64,000 nt of DNA from the NCBI GenBank assembly GCA_945861535.1, contig CAMAUZ010000004.1, forward strand, positions 124,001-188,000, written 5' to 3'. The stretch comes from Akkermansia muciniphila. Lineage in GTDB: Bacteria; Verrucomicrobiota; Verrucomicrobiia; Limisphaerales; BJHT01. Position 1 is the first letter of the stretch, and each line of letters begins with the position of its first letter. Shown one piece after another: positions 9,998-17,545 of this stretch. The position numbers were made by a program, and so were the translations under genes. The notes beneath the pieces were generated by a model, which was given only the letters and a program-made list of their open reading frames with translations, had not been told where the DNA came from and ran no database searches.

Positions 9998-10558
9998 ATG
10001 CTCGATCCTTACTTTCACAAGGTGATCGCACTTGCAAAAGTAGCTGCGTCTTTCGAACAACCCTCAGAGATTGATTGGCAAGCAGTCGAACGGGATTTGG
10101 AGGTGCCTTTGCCGGCAGATTACAAAAGCCTTGTGAGCAGATTGGGCACCGGTTGCTTTGGCGAGTTCTGGTTACACAATCCTGTCTGCACCTCTCATTA
10201 CGGGCGCTTGTCGCGGCGGTTGCTGATGGAGTTTCGGGAGTGGCACGAGCGAGATGCGCTCGGCATTCCATTGTTTCCGGATGCGGATGGGTATGTTTGG
10301 CTCGGCAGCTTACCGAACCACATGGACTTATTACTTTGTCCCGGCCGGGATTCGTCTGCGCCTTACAGGTTGGTTTGGTTTGAGGCGGATGGCCCTTCTC
10401 TTCATGATATTCCGATGACTCTCTGTCAGTTTCTCCACGACTTGTATTTTGGATTGCTACACACCGATTGGTCTGACTACGTCCGGGGGCTCGTTTGGGC
10501 CCCGGACGAGGTTTTCTTCACACCGCGACCAGGCGTGCGACGAGATGCTCATGCGTAG
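9998..10558 (+). CDS. SMI1/KNR4 (SUKH) family protein
   Basis: A 186-residue SUKH-domain protein. The diagnostic opening is visible: IDWQAVERDLEVPLPADYK (residues ~25-43) followed by the FGEFWLHNP strand. After it come the core PDADGYVWLGS and HDIPMTLCQFLHDLYFG near the C-terminus. Family knowledge: bacterial SUKH proteins are often immunity proteins to polymorphic toxins, but stand-alone copies are common and may have other roles. No toxin gene is adjacent. Codon use is less GC-biased than in neighbouring genes, which fits horizontal acquisition, though I could not measure this. Confidence 0.8.
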   Translation: MLDPYFHKVIALAKVAASFEQPSEIDWQAVERDLEVPLPADYKSLVSRLGTGCFGEFWLHNPVCTSHYGRLSRRLLMEFREWHERDALGIPLFPDADGYVWLGSLPNHMDLLLCPGRDSSAPYRLVWFEADGPSLHDIPMTLCQFLHDLYFGLLHTDWSDYVRGLVWAPDEVFFTPRPGVRRDAHA

Positions 10559-10730
10559 CCTTTATCGAACGCGGCCTAACCATGAACTGCTGCGAACGGC
10601 AGCGGGCCATCGTAGTTGCAATCGGCGCGTATCGTGGCCGTCGTCGCTGAGCTTGGGCCGTCGTTCGCCCTTCGCTCCGCGCTACGTCCACCCCCAACTC
10701 ACTTTCAGTTCACCACTCCCTCCTAAAATT

Positions 10731-11702
10731 ATGATCACCCTCCGTCCCGCCCTCACCTGCGCCCTCCTCCTCGGCTGCCTCGCCACGGCCACAACACCGT
10801 CGCGCGCCGCCAATCCCTTCGACCAATCCGCCGTCCCGCTCGAAGTGGACGCCACCGATCCCGCGCTCGCCAAGATCGTCCTGCTCGCCGGCACGCCCAG
10901 CAACAAATCCGGCCAGCACGAATACTTCGCCGGCTGCGCGCTGTTGATGAAATGGCTCAAGGCCACGCCCGGCGTCTGGCCCGTGATGGCCCGCGACGGC
11001 TGGCCGAAGAACGAGAAGATTTTCGAGAAAGCCCGCGCGGTCGTGTATTTCGGCGACGGCGGCGGCAAGCAGCCGTTCCTCGACGCCGACCGCTGGCAGG
11101 TGCTGAAGCGCACGATCACGGGCGACACCGGCTTCGTGTTGCTGCACCAGGCCGTGGACTTCCCGCTTGGTCCGCAGACCGACCAGGTCAAAGCGTGGCT
11201 CGGCGGCGTGTTCCTCAAGGACATCGGTTGCCGCGGCCACTGGGACATGGAGTTCAGCCAGTTCCCCGACCACGCCGTCACGCGCGGTGTGAAACCCTTC
11301 GCCGCCCCCGGCGACGGCTGGCTCTACAACCTCCACTTCGCCGACAAGGGCTTCGTCCCGCTCATCGCCGGCCAGGTCCCCGACAAATCCCGCAGCAGCG
11401 CCGACGCCAAGAAACACAACGGCCGCGCCGAAGTCATCGGCTGGGCCTACGAACGTCCCGAGGGCGGCCGCGGCTTCGGCTTCACCGGCGCGGACCTCCA
11501 CAAAAACTGGGGTGCCGAAGGCCAGCGCAAACTCGTCGTCAACGGCATCCTCTGGTCCGCCAAAATCGCCATCCCCGACGGCGGCGCAAAAGTCGATTTC
11601 GACCCCGCCGAGCTGAACCAGTTTCTCGACGACAAACGTTCGCTCACCACCGCCGGCGCACCGAAAGCCGACGCCAAAAAGCCGGCCGCACCAAAGAAGT
11701 AG
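10731..11702 (+). CDS. Secreted ThuA-like domain protein
   Basis: A 323-residue protein starting at ATG 10731, with a clear signal peptide (residues 1-24, ending SRAANP). The mature region begins KIVLLAGTPSNKSGQHEYFAG. It continues with AVVYFGDGGG, GFVLLHQAVDFP and GFGFTGADLHKNWG, the order expected for the ThuA-like (trehalose-utilisation, class I glutamine amidotransferase-like fold) family. The C-terminal ~45 residues are Lys/Ala/Pro-rich and probably disordered. Family members in Verrucomicrobia are usually exported and linked to sugar-related oxidoreductases; the reaction is not established. Confidence 0.85.
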   Translation: MITLRPALTCALLLGCLATATTPSRAANPFDQSAVPLEVDATDPALAKIVLLAGTPSNKSGQHEYFAGCALLMKWLKATPGVWPVMARDGWPKNEKIFEKARAVVYFGDGGGKQPFLDADRWQVLKRTITGDTGFVLLHQAVDFPLGPQTDQVKAWLGGVFLKDIGCRGHWDMEFSQFPDHAVTRGVKPFAAPGDGWLYNLHFADKGFVPLIAGQVPDKSRSSADAKKHNGRAEVIGWAYERPEGGRGFGFTGADLHKNWGAEGQRKLVVNGILWSAKIAIPDGGAKVDFDPAELNQFLDDKRSLTTAGAPKADAKKPAAPKK

Positions 11703-11825
11703 GCGCTGGCACCAACCGCGGCGTGGGGACGGCCCGGCCCCACCACCATGCGGGGACGAGCCGACCGCGCCCCTTTAGCTGAAAGCGCATTGGAAAACCA
11801 CCAACTGCCCGCCTACTCTCACGAC

Positions 11826-12065
11826 ATGACCATCACGTTGCCCGACGATCCCGCGTTGCAGCACCTCGACGAAGCACAGGTACGGCTCGAACTCGCGTGC
11901 GGCCTGTTTGCCTCCGGGCGCATCTCGCGGGGAGTTGCCGCGCGCCTCGCCGGGCTTGGCTCGCTGCCATTCGATGAGGAACTGTTCCGTCGGCAGATTC
12001 CCTCGTTCACCGAGGAAATGCTGGAGCAGGATTTGGCGGCATGGCAAAGCATGAAGCAGGAGTGA
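11826..12065 (+). CDS. UPF0175 family antitoxin-like protein
   Basis: A 79-residue protein with the UPF0175 pattern: a short N-terminal strand (MTITLPDD), then a helical segment (ALQHLDEAQVRLELACGLFASGRIS), then a helix-turn-helix-like stretch (GVAARLAGLGSLPFDEELFRRQ) and an acidic tail. Family knowledge: UPF0175 genes typically precede a DUF3368 (PIN-like) gene as a toxin-antitoxin pair with overlapping ends. Here the downstream partner is present only as a 27-codon remnant that starts inside this gene at 12041. The antitoxin therefore appears orphaned. Confidence 0.75.
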   Translation: MTITLPDDPALQHLDEAQVRLELACGLFASGRISRGVAARLAGLGSLPFDEELFRRQIPSFTEEMLEQDLAAWQSMKQE

Positions 12066-12124
12066 TCGTCGTCACCGACACGTTCGCCGCGCGACCGACA
12101 GGGTATCTCGGAAACGCTTTCTGA
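12041..12124 (+). pseudogene. Truncated DUF3368 (PIN-like) toxin remnant
   Basis: An ATG at 12041, overlapping the 3' end of the UPF0175 gene, opens 27 codons that include GVIVVTDTFA. This resembles the conserved start of DUF3368 toxins (hydrophobic strand followed by an Asp and Thr/Ser, first PIN catalytic Asp). The frame stops at 12122-12124, exactly where the DUF3800 gene starts (TGATG). The rest of the toxin (about 130 residues) is missing. The assignment rests on position and about nine residues, so it is an inference. Confidence 0.5.
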
Positions 12125-13038
12125 TGAGCTTGCGCGCCTCAACTACCTTCGACGGAAAAAACCAGCTGCAGGTCTGCCACCTGTTCGTGGACGAGGCGGG
12201 CACTCCGGACATCTTCGATGCCAAGGGCAGAAACAATATCGGCAAGGAAGGCTGCTCGCGTTTCTTTTTGCTAGGAATGCTCGAGGTGGAGGCTCCCGAG
12301 ACGCTAACCGAAGCGCTCACCGGATTGCGCGAGCAGCTTCGCGCCGACCCTTACTTTGCTACGGCACCATCCTTTCAGCCGCAGCGGAGGAAAACCGCCC
12401 TGTTGCTGCATGCGAAAGATGACCTGCCGGAAGTGCGGGTAAAGGTGTTCGACCTCCTGCGCTCCCATGGCCCTGCCATTCGATTCCGCGCCGTGGTGTG
12501 CGACAAGGAGGCAATCCGGATCCGTGAGGAAGCCAAACGCGAAGCCGCTCCCGGCTACCGCTACGACCCCGACCACCTTTACGATCAACTGGCCCGGTCA
12601 CTATTCGCGAAGTTCAACGGGGTGGCCGACCGTTTTCATCTGCGAATGGCCAAACGCGGCAGCAAGGACCGCAACGCCGCCCTGCGCACGGCGTTGGAAC
12701 ACGCGGAAGCGGACTTCGCCCTGAGCTTCGGATTCTCCCGCGGCGGCCCGGAAAAATGGCAGACCACGGTAACGAATCCCAAGGACACGGTTTGCCTCCA
12801 AGCCACGGATTATTTCCTCTGGGCGCTCCAGCGTTTTTACGAGCCACGAGTGCATCCTGAAACCGGCGAGGTCACCCACGAAGACCGCTATCTGAACGCC
12901 ATGTGGCCGCAGGTGAGCCAGATTCACGACCTCCACTTCGACCGGGCGGAGGGAACTTTTTTTGCCGGAGGAACTGCGCTCACCCTCGCCCAGCGCTTCG
13001 GACCCCAACTCCAGAAAAAGAAAAAGCCACAAGTATAG
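12124..13038 (+). CDS. DUF3800 domain protein
   Basis: A 304-residue DUF3800 protein. The hallmark FVDEAGTPDI is at residues 21-30, and the family's central conserved region KDRNAALRTALEHAEADFALSF is near residue 180. DTVCLQATDYFLWALQRFYE follows at about 220-240. Family knowledge: DUF3800 has a predicted RNase H-like core and is frequent in mobile and defence-linked DNA, but its activity is unproven. Its start codon overlaps the stop of the broken DUF3368 frame, which suggests the deletion joined this gene to the toxin-antitoxin promoter. Confidence 0.85.
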   Translation: MSLRASTTFDGKNQLQVCHLFVDEAGTPDIFDAKGRNNIGKEGCSRFFLLGMLEVEAPETLTEALTGLREQLRADPYFATAPSFQPQRRKTALLLHAKDDLPEVRVKVFDLLRSHGPAIRFRAVVCDKEAIRIREEAKREAAPGYRYDPDHLYDQLARSLFAKFNGVADRFHLRMAKRGSKDRNAALRTALEHAEADFALSFGFSRGGPEKWQTTVTNPKDTVCLQATDYFLWALQRFYEPRVHPETGEVTHEDRYLNAMWPQVSQIHDLHFDRAEGTFFAGGTALTLAQRFGPQLQKKKKPQV

Positions 13039-13117
13039 GAGCCTTTTGGACTCTCACGGCGCGTGGCCGAATTTCGCTTGCAGCGGGAGCAAAGTCGATC
13101 AAGCAGGACCGGCTGTA

Positions 13118-13139
13118 AAGCGCCAAACTCCTGGCGCTT
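13118..13139. terminator. Possible bidirectional hairpin between convergent genes
   Basis: An 8-bp perfect stem (13118-13125 with 13132-13139, loop AACTCC) lies in the 125-bp gap between the convergent DUF3800 and sulfatase genes. There is no U-tract on either side, so it is only a weak terminator candidate. Confidence 0.3.
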
Positions 13140-13163
13140 GAATCCGCTTCGGTTCTCCCCACC

Positions 13164-14693
13164 TCAACGCAAGTCCAGCGCCGGCAAGGGAAACTCCACC
13201 GACGCGGTGTGCTGCTCGCGCAGGAGCGCGCTGAGTTTGGCGACCAACTCGGGATTCTTTTCCGCAACGTTGGTGGTCTCGGCGGGGTCGTCGCGGAGAT
13301 TGTAGAGTTCGACGGCGAGGTTGGGTTTGAGGGTGGATTTCGGGCCGGGCTTGAGGTTTTGGCGTACGGCTTTCCAGTCGCCGACACGCACGCTTTGCTG
13401 GCCGCCGTAGCCGGGGAATTCACGGTAGAGAAACAGCCGCGCTTCCTGCGCCTTTCCGAGCAGCGTCGGCGCGAAACTGTGGCCGTCGATTTCCTTGGGG
13501 TTGACGCCATCCGCGCCGCTGAGTTCGAGCAGCGTGGGCAGCCAGTCCTCGAAGCCCGTCACGCGGTCGCTCACGGTGCCGGCGGCGATTTTTCCTGGCC
13601 AGCGCACGATGCCCGGCACGCGCACGCCGCCTTCGTAGAGCGAGCCTTTGCGTCCGCGAAACGGCCCGGCGCTGTGGAAGAAATCGCAGTCGGTGCCGCC
13701 GAGTTGATCGTAGAGCGGTCCGTTGTCGGAGGTGAAAACGAAGATCGTGTTCGTGTCCTGCCCGACTTCTTTCACGAGGTCCATCAGGCGGCCGATCTCC
13801 GTGTCCATGCGCGTGACCATGGCCGCGTAGGCGGCGCGCGGCGTGCGATGCGGCAGATAGGCACGCCCGCCGGGATACGGTTCCTCGGGAAATTTCCCGG
13901 CGTATTCGGCGAGCGAATCCTCGGGCACTTGCAACGCCAGATGCGGCACCGGCGTCGGCGCAAAGAGGAAGAACGGTTTGTCTTTATTGTCGCGCACGAA
14001 CCGCCGCGCCTGTTCCCAGATGAGGTCGGGCGCGTAATCTTTGCCACGGTAGCGAACGTAATTCGCAGGGTCCTTGGGATCGGCGTCCGGCGGGAGTTTC
14101 TGGTGCGCAGCGAAGGGCGGGTTGTCCAGCGCCACCTGCCGATCGTTATCCCAAAGTTTTTGCGGGTAATAATTGTGCGCCACCGCCTGGCAGTTGTAGC
14201 CGAAGAAACGGTTGATCCCCTGCTTCAGCGGTTCGCCCGTCGAGTCCGGCGCGCCCAGTCCCCACTTGCCGAACGCGCCCGTCACGTAGCCGCGCGTCTG
14301 GAGCAGTTTCGGCAGCGTGACGGTGTCGGCGGGGATCGGATACTGCCCCTCGCTGCCCGGCCGGAACTGGCGGTTGTCGCGGATGAACGCGTGCCCCGGA
14401 TGCTTCCCGGTCATCAACACGCACCGCGACGGCGCACACACGGCATTGCCCGAATAATGCTGCGTGAAGCGCATCCCCTCGGCCGCGAGCCGGTCCACAT
14501 TCGGCGTGCGAATCAGCTTCTGTCCGTAGGCTCCGATATCGCCCCAACCCAGGTCGTCGGCGATGATGAAGACAATGTTCGGAGGCCGCGGCGCGGCGAC
14601 GCTGGCGAGCGGGGACAACCAACCGAGAAGGAAGAAGAGGATGGGAAACACGGAGCGAAGCGAGAAGCGGGCGAGATAAAGCCGGGATTTCAT
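13164..14693 (-). CDS. Secreted sulfatase (arylsulfatase-type)
   Basis: A 509-residue sulfatase. ATG 14693 gives a signal peptide (residues 1-34). Metal-binding IIADDLGWGD is at 43-52, and the formylglycine motif C-A-P-S-R is at 86-90 with MTGKHPG following, matching the CxPSR consensus with Cys as the modified residue. KWGLG, TSDNGP and the GDWKAVRQNL C-terminal motif are also present. It hydrolyses a sulfate ester after export; the substrate (algal polysaccharides are common for this group) cannot be read from the sequence. Maturation needs a formylglycine-generating enzyme. The FGE-like domain at 24639-27977 is a binding-type domain lacking obvious catalytic cysteines, so it is not the likely modifier. 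Confidence 0.95.
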   Translation of the reverse strand: MKSRLYLARFSLRSVFPILFFLLGWLSPLASVAAPRPPNIVFIIADDLGWGDIGAYGQKLIRTPNVDRLAAEGMRFTQHYSGNAVCAPSRCVLMTGKHPGHAFIRDNRQFRPGSEGQYPIPADTVTLPKLLQTRGYVTGAFGKWGLGAPDSTGEPLKQGINRFFGYNCQAVAHNYYPQKLWDNDRQVALDNPPFAAHQKLPPDADPKDPANYVRYRGKDYAPDLIWEQARRFVRDNKDKPFFLFAPTPVPHLALQVPEDSLAEYAGKFPEEPYPGGRAYLPHRTPRAAYAAMVTRMDTEIGRLMDLVKEVGQDTNTIFVFTSDNGPLYDQLGGTDCDFFHSAGPFRGRKGSLYEGGVRVPGIVRWPGKIAAGTVSDRVTGFEDWLPTLLELSGADGVNPKEIDGHSFAPTLLGKAQEARLFLYREFPGYGGQQSVRVGDWKAVRQNLKPGPKSTLKPNLAVELYNLRDDPAETTNVAEKNPELVAKLSALLREQHTASVEFPLPALDLR

Positions 14694-14865
14694 AGCGCGA
14701 AAGCTAGCGATGGTCGGGCGGTGCGCCAACGGCATTTTGTCCCATGAGAATTCTCCACTGCGCCGCGAGGTCGGTGGGCGGAATCCGGCTCCCTGACAAA
14801 CCTGCGCTTGCGACTGCGGCAACGAACTCTTGGCCGCTGCCAGGTGATCTGTTACGAACTCCGAA

Positions 14866-16041
14866 ATGAAAATCGTCAAACTCTCCCTCAAGAACTGGAG
14901 GAATTTCAAACAGCTTGAGGAAGTGCCGCTGCAGGAGCGTTCTTATGTGATCGGCGCGAATGCGGTGGGAAAATCCAACTTTCTGGATGCTCTGCGTTTT
15001 CTCCGCGACGTGGCCGCGCCGGCCGGAACCAAGCCCGAAGCGGGCGGGTTGCAAGAGGCGATCAAACGTCGTGAAGGTCTCGCCAAGCTCCGTTGTTTGA
15101 ACGCGCAAAAGGAAACCGAGGTTAAAATTGAAGTTACTGTTCAGGATGGCGGCGATGTCTGGTGCTACACACTTGGCTTCAAAGGCGAAGGTAAAGGGAA
15201 CAATCGGAATGTCATTACTCGTGAGAGTGTCAGCAAAAACGGGAACCGGCTCCTAGAGTGTCAGCGACCAGATGCCGCGGACGGGACCGACCCGGACCGG
15301 CTGACGACGACTTACCTCGAGAATCCGAACGCCAACAAAGCATTCCGACCGCTGGCCCATTACTTCGCCGCCATTACTTATCTCCACCTGGTCCCGCAGT
15401 TACTGAAGCACGCCGACGAACTCGGCGGCAACCGCCTCCAACGCGATCCCTTTGGGCAGGGTTTTCTCCTGCGCATTGCCGAGACCTCGTCGCGCACGCG
15501 GGATGCCCGGCTCAGGCGTATCCAACGGGCCTTGGACCAGGTGGTGCCACAATTCAAACAACTGTCGTTTGAGCAGGATCCGACCAATGGCTCACCGCAC
15601 CTCAAGGCTAATTTCAGCCATTGGCGCGAGAGCGGGGCATGGCAACGCGAGAGTCAGTTCTCCGATGGCACACTCCGCCTTATAGGATTGCTCTGGTCAC
15701 TGATGGAGGGTGACTCGCTGCTGCTGTTGGAGGAGCCAGAGTTGTCTCTGAATCTGGAGATAGTCAGAAGGCTGCCGCAACTAATCCATCTCGTGCTCAA
15801 GGGCGGAAAGTATCCCGATCGTCAGGTCATCCTGACCACGCACAGCGAACCCTTGCTTTCGGACTTGTCACTCGGCACCGAATCCATCATTCGGCTGGTC
15901 AGTACCGGCAATGGAACCGTCATCGCTCCGGCGAACGAGAAAGAAAAAATCATGCTCAAAAGCGGCTTCTCGGTCGGCCAAGCGCTGTTGCCGGCAGTGG
16001 GACCGGCTGGCTTGGAACAACTCGCCCTTGCCGGAGTGTGA
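14866..16041 (+). CDS. AAA/ABC-type ATPase of a two-gene module (COG4637-like)
   Basis: A 391-residue SMC/ABC-class ATPase of the OLD-like group. The start KIVKLSLKNWRNFKQLEEV is the typical RecF-like opening. Walker A GANAVGKSN is at 30-38, the ABC signature FSDGTLRLIGLL at 265-276, Walker B SLLLLEEPELSLN at 284-296 and the H-loop LTTHSEPLL at 323-331. There is no C-terminal nuclease domain. Its stop overlaps the start of the next gene by one base (TGATG), so the two are translationally coupled. Family knowledge: this ATPase/DUF4276 pair recurs across bacteria and resembles in logic the ATPase + TOPRIM-effector defence pairs (OLD, Gabija, PARIS). A defence role here is inference. Confidence 0.9.
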   Translation: MKIVKLSLKNWRNFKQLEEVPLQERSYVIGANAVGKSNFLDALRFLRDVAAPAGTKPEAGGLQEAIKRREGLAKLRCLNAQKETEVKIEVTVQDGGDVWCYTLGFKGEGKGNNRNVITRESVSKNGNRLLECQRPDAADGTDPDRLTTTYLENPNANKAFRPLAHYFAAITYLHLVPQLLKHADELGGNRLQRDPFGQGFLLRIAETSSRTRDARLRRIQRALDQVVPQFKQLSFEQDPTNGSPHLKANFSHWRESGAWQRESQFSDGTLRLIGLLWSLMEGDSLLLLEEPELSLNLEIVRRLPQLIHLVLKGGKYPDRQVILTTHSEPLLSDLSLGTESIIRLVSTGNGTVIAPANEKEKIMLKSGFSVGQALLPAVGPAGLEQLALAGV

Positions 16042-16655
16042 TGAAGCTCAGCAATCAAGTGTTTCTGGCGGCTGAGGACAGACTGGGACTGGCGCTGGGA
16101 TCACGACTGGTCGGAGAACAGCCTGCACTACAAATCTGGCGCAAGGATGATAGCGGTGGGTGTGTCAAACTGAAGGTTGACGTGGGCAAGTACAACCAGA
16201 TGGCTGGCATCGGCTATCCAGTTTTGCTGCTGACAGATTTGGATCGTCGACCGTGCTGCACTGACCTTCTGAATTCCTGGCTGGGTGAAGGTAGGAAACC
16301 AAACTTGAACTTTCTTCTGCGCATTTGTGTGCGGGAGGCCGAGGCTTGGTTGCTGGCACACCCGGCACCTCTTGCCAGGCTTTTCAAACTGTCGGTCTCG
16401 AGATTTCCAACCCAGCCGGAAACCTTGGCTGATCCCAAGGCCGAGCTCTTGAAACTCGCCGCGAAAGCACCGGCGAAGATTCGCAAGGCCCTGCTTCCGG
16501 CCGCCGGTTCCAGTGCCACGATTGGTCGAGAGTACAACGATGTTCTCTGTCCCTTGGTGCGCGGCGAATGGGATATTGAAGAGGCCTCCCGCCGTGCCCC
16601 ATCGCTCCAACGGGCCAGAAGTAGGATACGCGAACTGGCGCTGAGAGTTTCTTAG
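16041..16655 (+). CDS. DUF4276-like, TOPRIM-fold partner of the ATPase
   Basis: A 204-residue protein coupled to the ATPase gene. It has TOPRIM-like elements: an acidic residue after the first strand (FLAAEDRLG, Glu12), a second strand ending in Asp-x-Asp (LLLTDLDRRP, Asp66 and Asp68) and a conserved ICVREAEAWLLA helix (about 96-107). After these come DPKAELLKLAAKA and a basic tail. The pattern matches DUF4276 proteins. If the fold call is right, the acidic triad could coordinate metal for nucleic-acid cleavage. The protein would then be the effector and the ATPase the sensor, as in other ATPase/TOPRIM modules. No experiment-based function is known to me. Confidence 0.75.
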   Translation: MKLSNQVFLAAEDRLGLALGSRLVGEQPALQIWRKDDSGGCVKLKVDVGKYNQMAGIGYPVLLLTDLDRRPCCTDLLNSWLGEGRKPNLNFLLRICVREAEAWLLAHPAPLARLFKLSVSRFPTQPETLADPKAELLKLAAKAPAKIRKALLPAAGSSATIGREYNDVLCPLVRGEWDIEEASRRAPSLQRARSRIRELALRVS

Positions 16656-16751
16656 CTCGCCGAGTCGAGGCCGGGGAAGTGACTCGACCGGGAACGGGCG
16701 CATCTCGGTTGCTGGCGAGGCGAGCGGGCGGCTACGGAGCGACACCTTCGC

Positions 16752-16890
16752 TGTAGCGCAGATTTCCAAACCGGCTGTGTCGCCGACTTCCGAGTCGGCG
16801 AGGCGTCGGCCAACTCGAGCGCGCCGGAAAACTCCACCGGCCGCAGGTTTAGAAACCTACGATACAGCAGGCTTGGAAGCCTGCGCTACG
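16752..16890. repeat. Palindromic repeat family 1, copy A
   Basis: About 140 bp built of nested inverted repeats, opening GTAGCGCAGATTTCCAAA and closing TTGGAAGCCTGCGCTAC. Inside are perfect small palindromes around GCCGACTTCCGAGTCGGC and GGTTTAGAAACC. The same organisation recurs at 19136-19290 and 31397-31516. It lies in the gap before the cutA gene's 3' end and looks like a REP/BIME-type element, non-coding. Confidence 0.85.
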
Positions 16891-16907
16891 GGCGCGACTC
16901 AGTTCCC

Positions 16908-17234
16908 TCACTTCACCGCCGCGCCGAGCCAGGCGAGGTACTTGGCGCTGCCGCTGGCGATGGGGAGGACGACGAACTCAGCGGTGTCGTAGGTATGTTG
17001 CGCGAGGATGAGCTGCTCGAGTTTCGCGAGGCGGGGGCGGGTGGTTTTCAGGATCAGCAATACCTCGGCGCTGGTTTCGAGTTTGCCCTGCCACCAGTAG
17101 TGCGACTCGATTTTCGGCACGAGGTTGGCGCACGCGACGAGCTTGGCGGTGAGCGCGGCCTTGGCGAGACGCCGCGCGGTTTTCAGGTCCGGCGCGGTGA
17201 CGAGGACGACGACGGCATTGGTTCGGGCGGGCAT
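16908..17234 (-). CDS. cutA: Divalent-cation tolerance protein CutA
   Basis: A 108-residue CutA1 protein of normal family length. The start VVLVTAPDLKTARRLAKAAL, the LVACANLVPKIESHYWWQGKLE core, and the EVLLILKTT and TYDTAEFVVLPI strands are diagnostic. Family knowledge: it is a trimeric ferredoxin-like protein linked to copper/divalent-metal tolerance, cytoplasmic, with an unresolved precise function. It stands alone between repeat-rich gaps. Confidence 0.95.
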   Translation of the reverse strand: MPARTNAVVVLVTAPDLKTARRLAKAALTAKLVACANLVPKIESHYWWQGKLETSAEVLLILKTTRPRLAKLEQLILAQHTYDTAEFVVLPIASGSAKYLAWLGAAVK

Positions 17235-17345
17235 TTTGGGGATTCTTCGGGATTGGGACGGTGTTGTGGGAAGCGCCGGGAGCGTGGCGCGGAAAACGAT
17301 GAAGAGCAGGGTTCCTCGCTGTTGCGAGTGGACTGAACGACGGTG

Positions 17346-17423
17346 GGTAGGGCGCGTCTGTCCTCAGCGCGCCGGTGGGATGTCCACCCGTCCGCGACGC
17401 GCTGAGGACAGACGCGCCCTACC
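17346..17423. repeat. 26-bp perfect inverted repeat
   Basis: Arms 17346-17371 and 17398-17423 are perfect 26-nt reverse complements with a 26-nt spacer that itself contains GTGGGATGTCCAC. The outer ends read GGTAGGGCGCGT and ACGCGCCCTACC, similar to the ends of the 130-bp element at 23741-24007 (GTAGGG...CCCTAC). It is a probable MITE- or REP-like element. Confidence 0.8.
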
Positions 17424-17545
17424 AGCGTCGGCGTGTTCCTGATCAGTCACCAGACAGGCAGGCCATTCCCTTCAAGACAGCGGAAGAACAAAGTTAGAGT
17501 CTCCTTGCGTCGTCTCCTACAAGGCAAGGCGGGCGCCGCCGTGTC

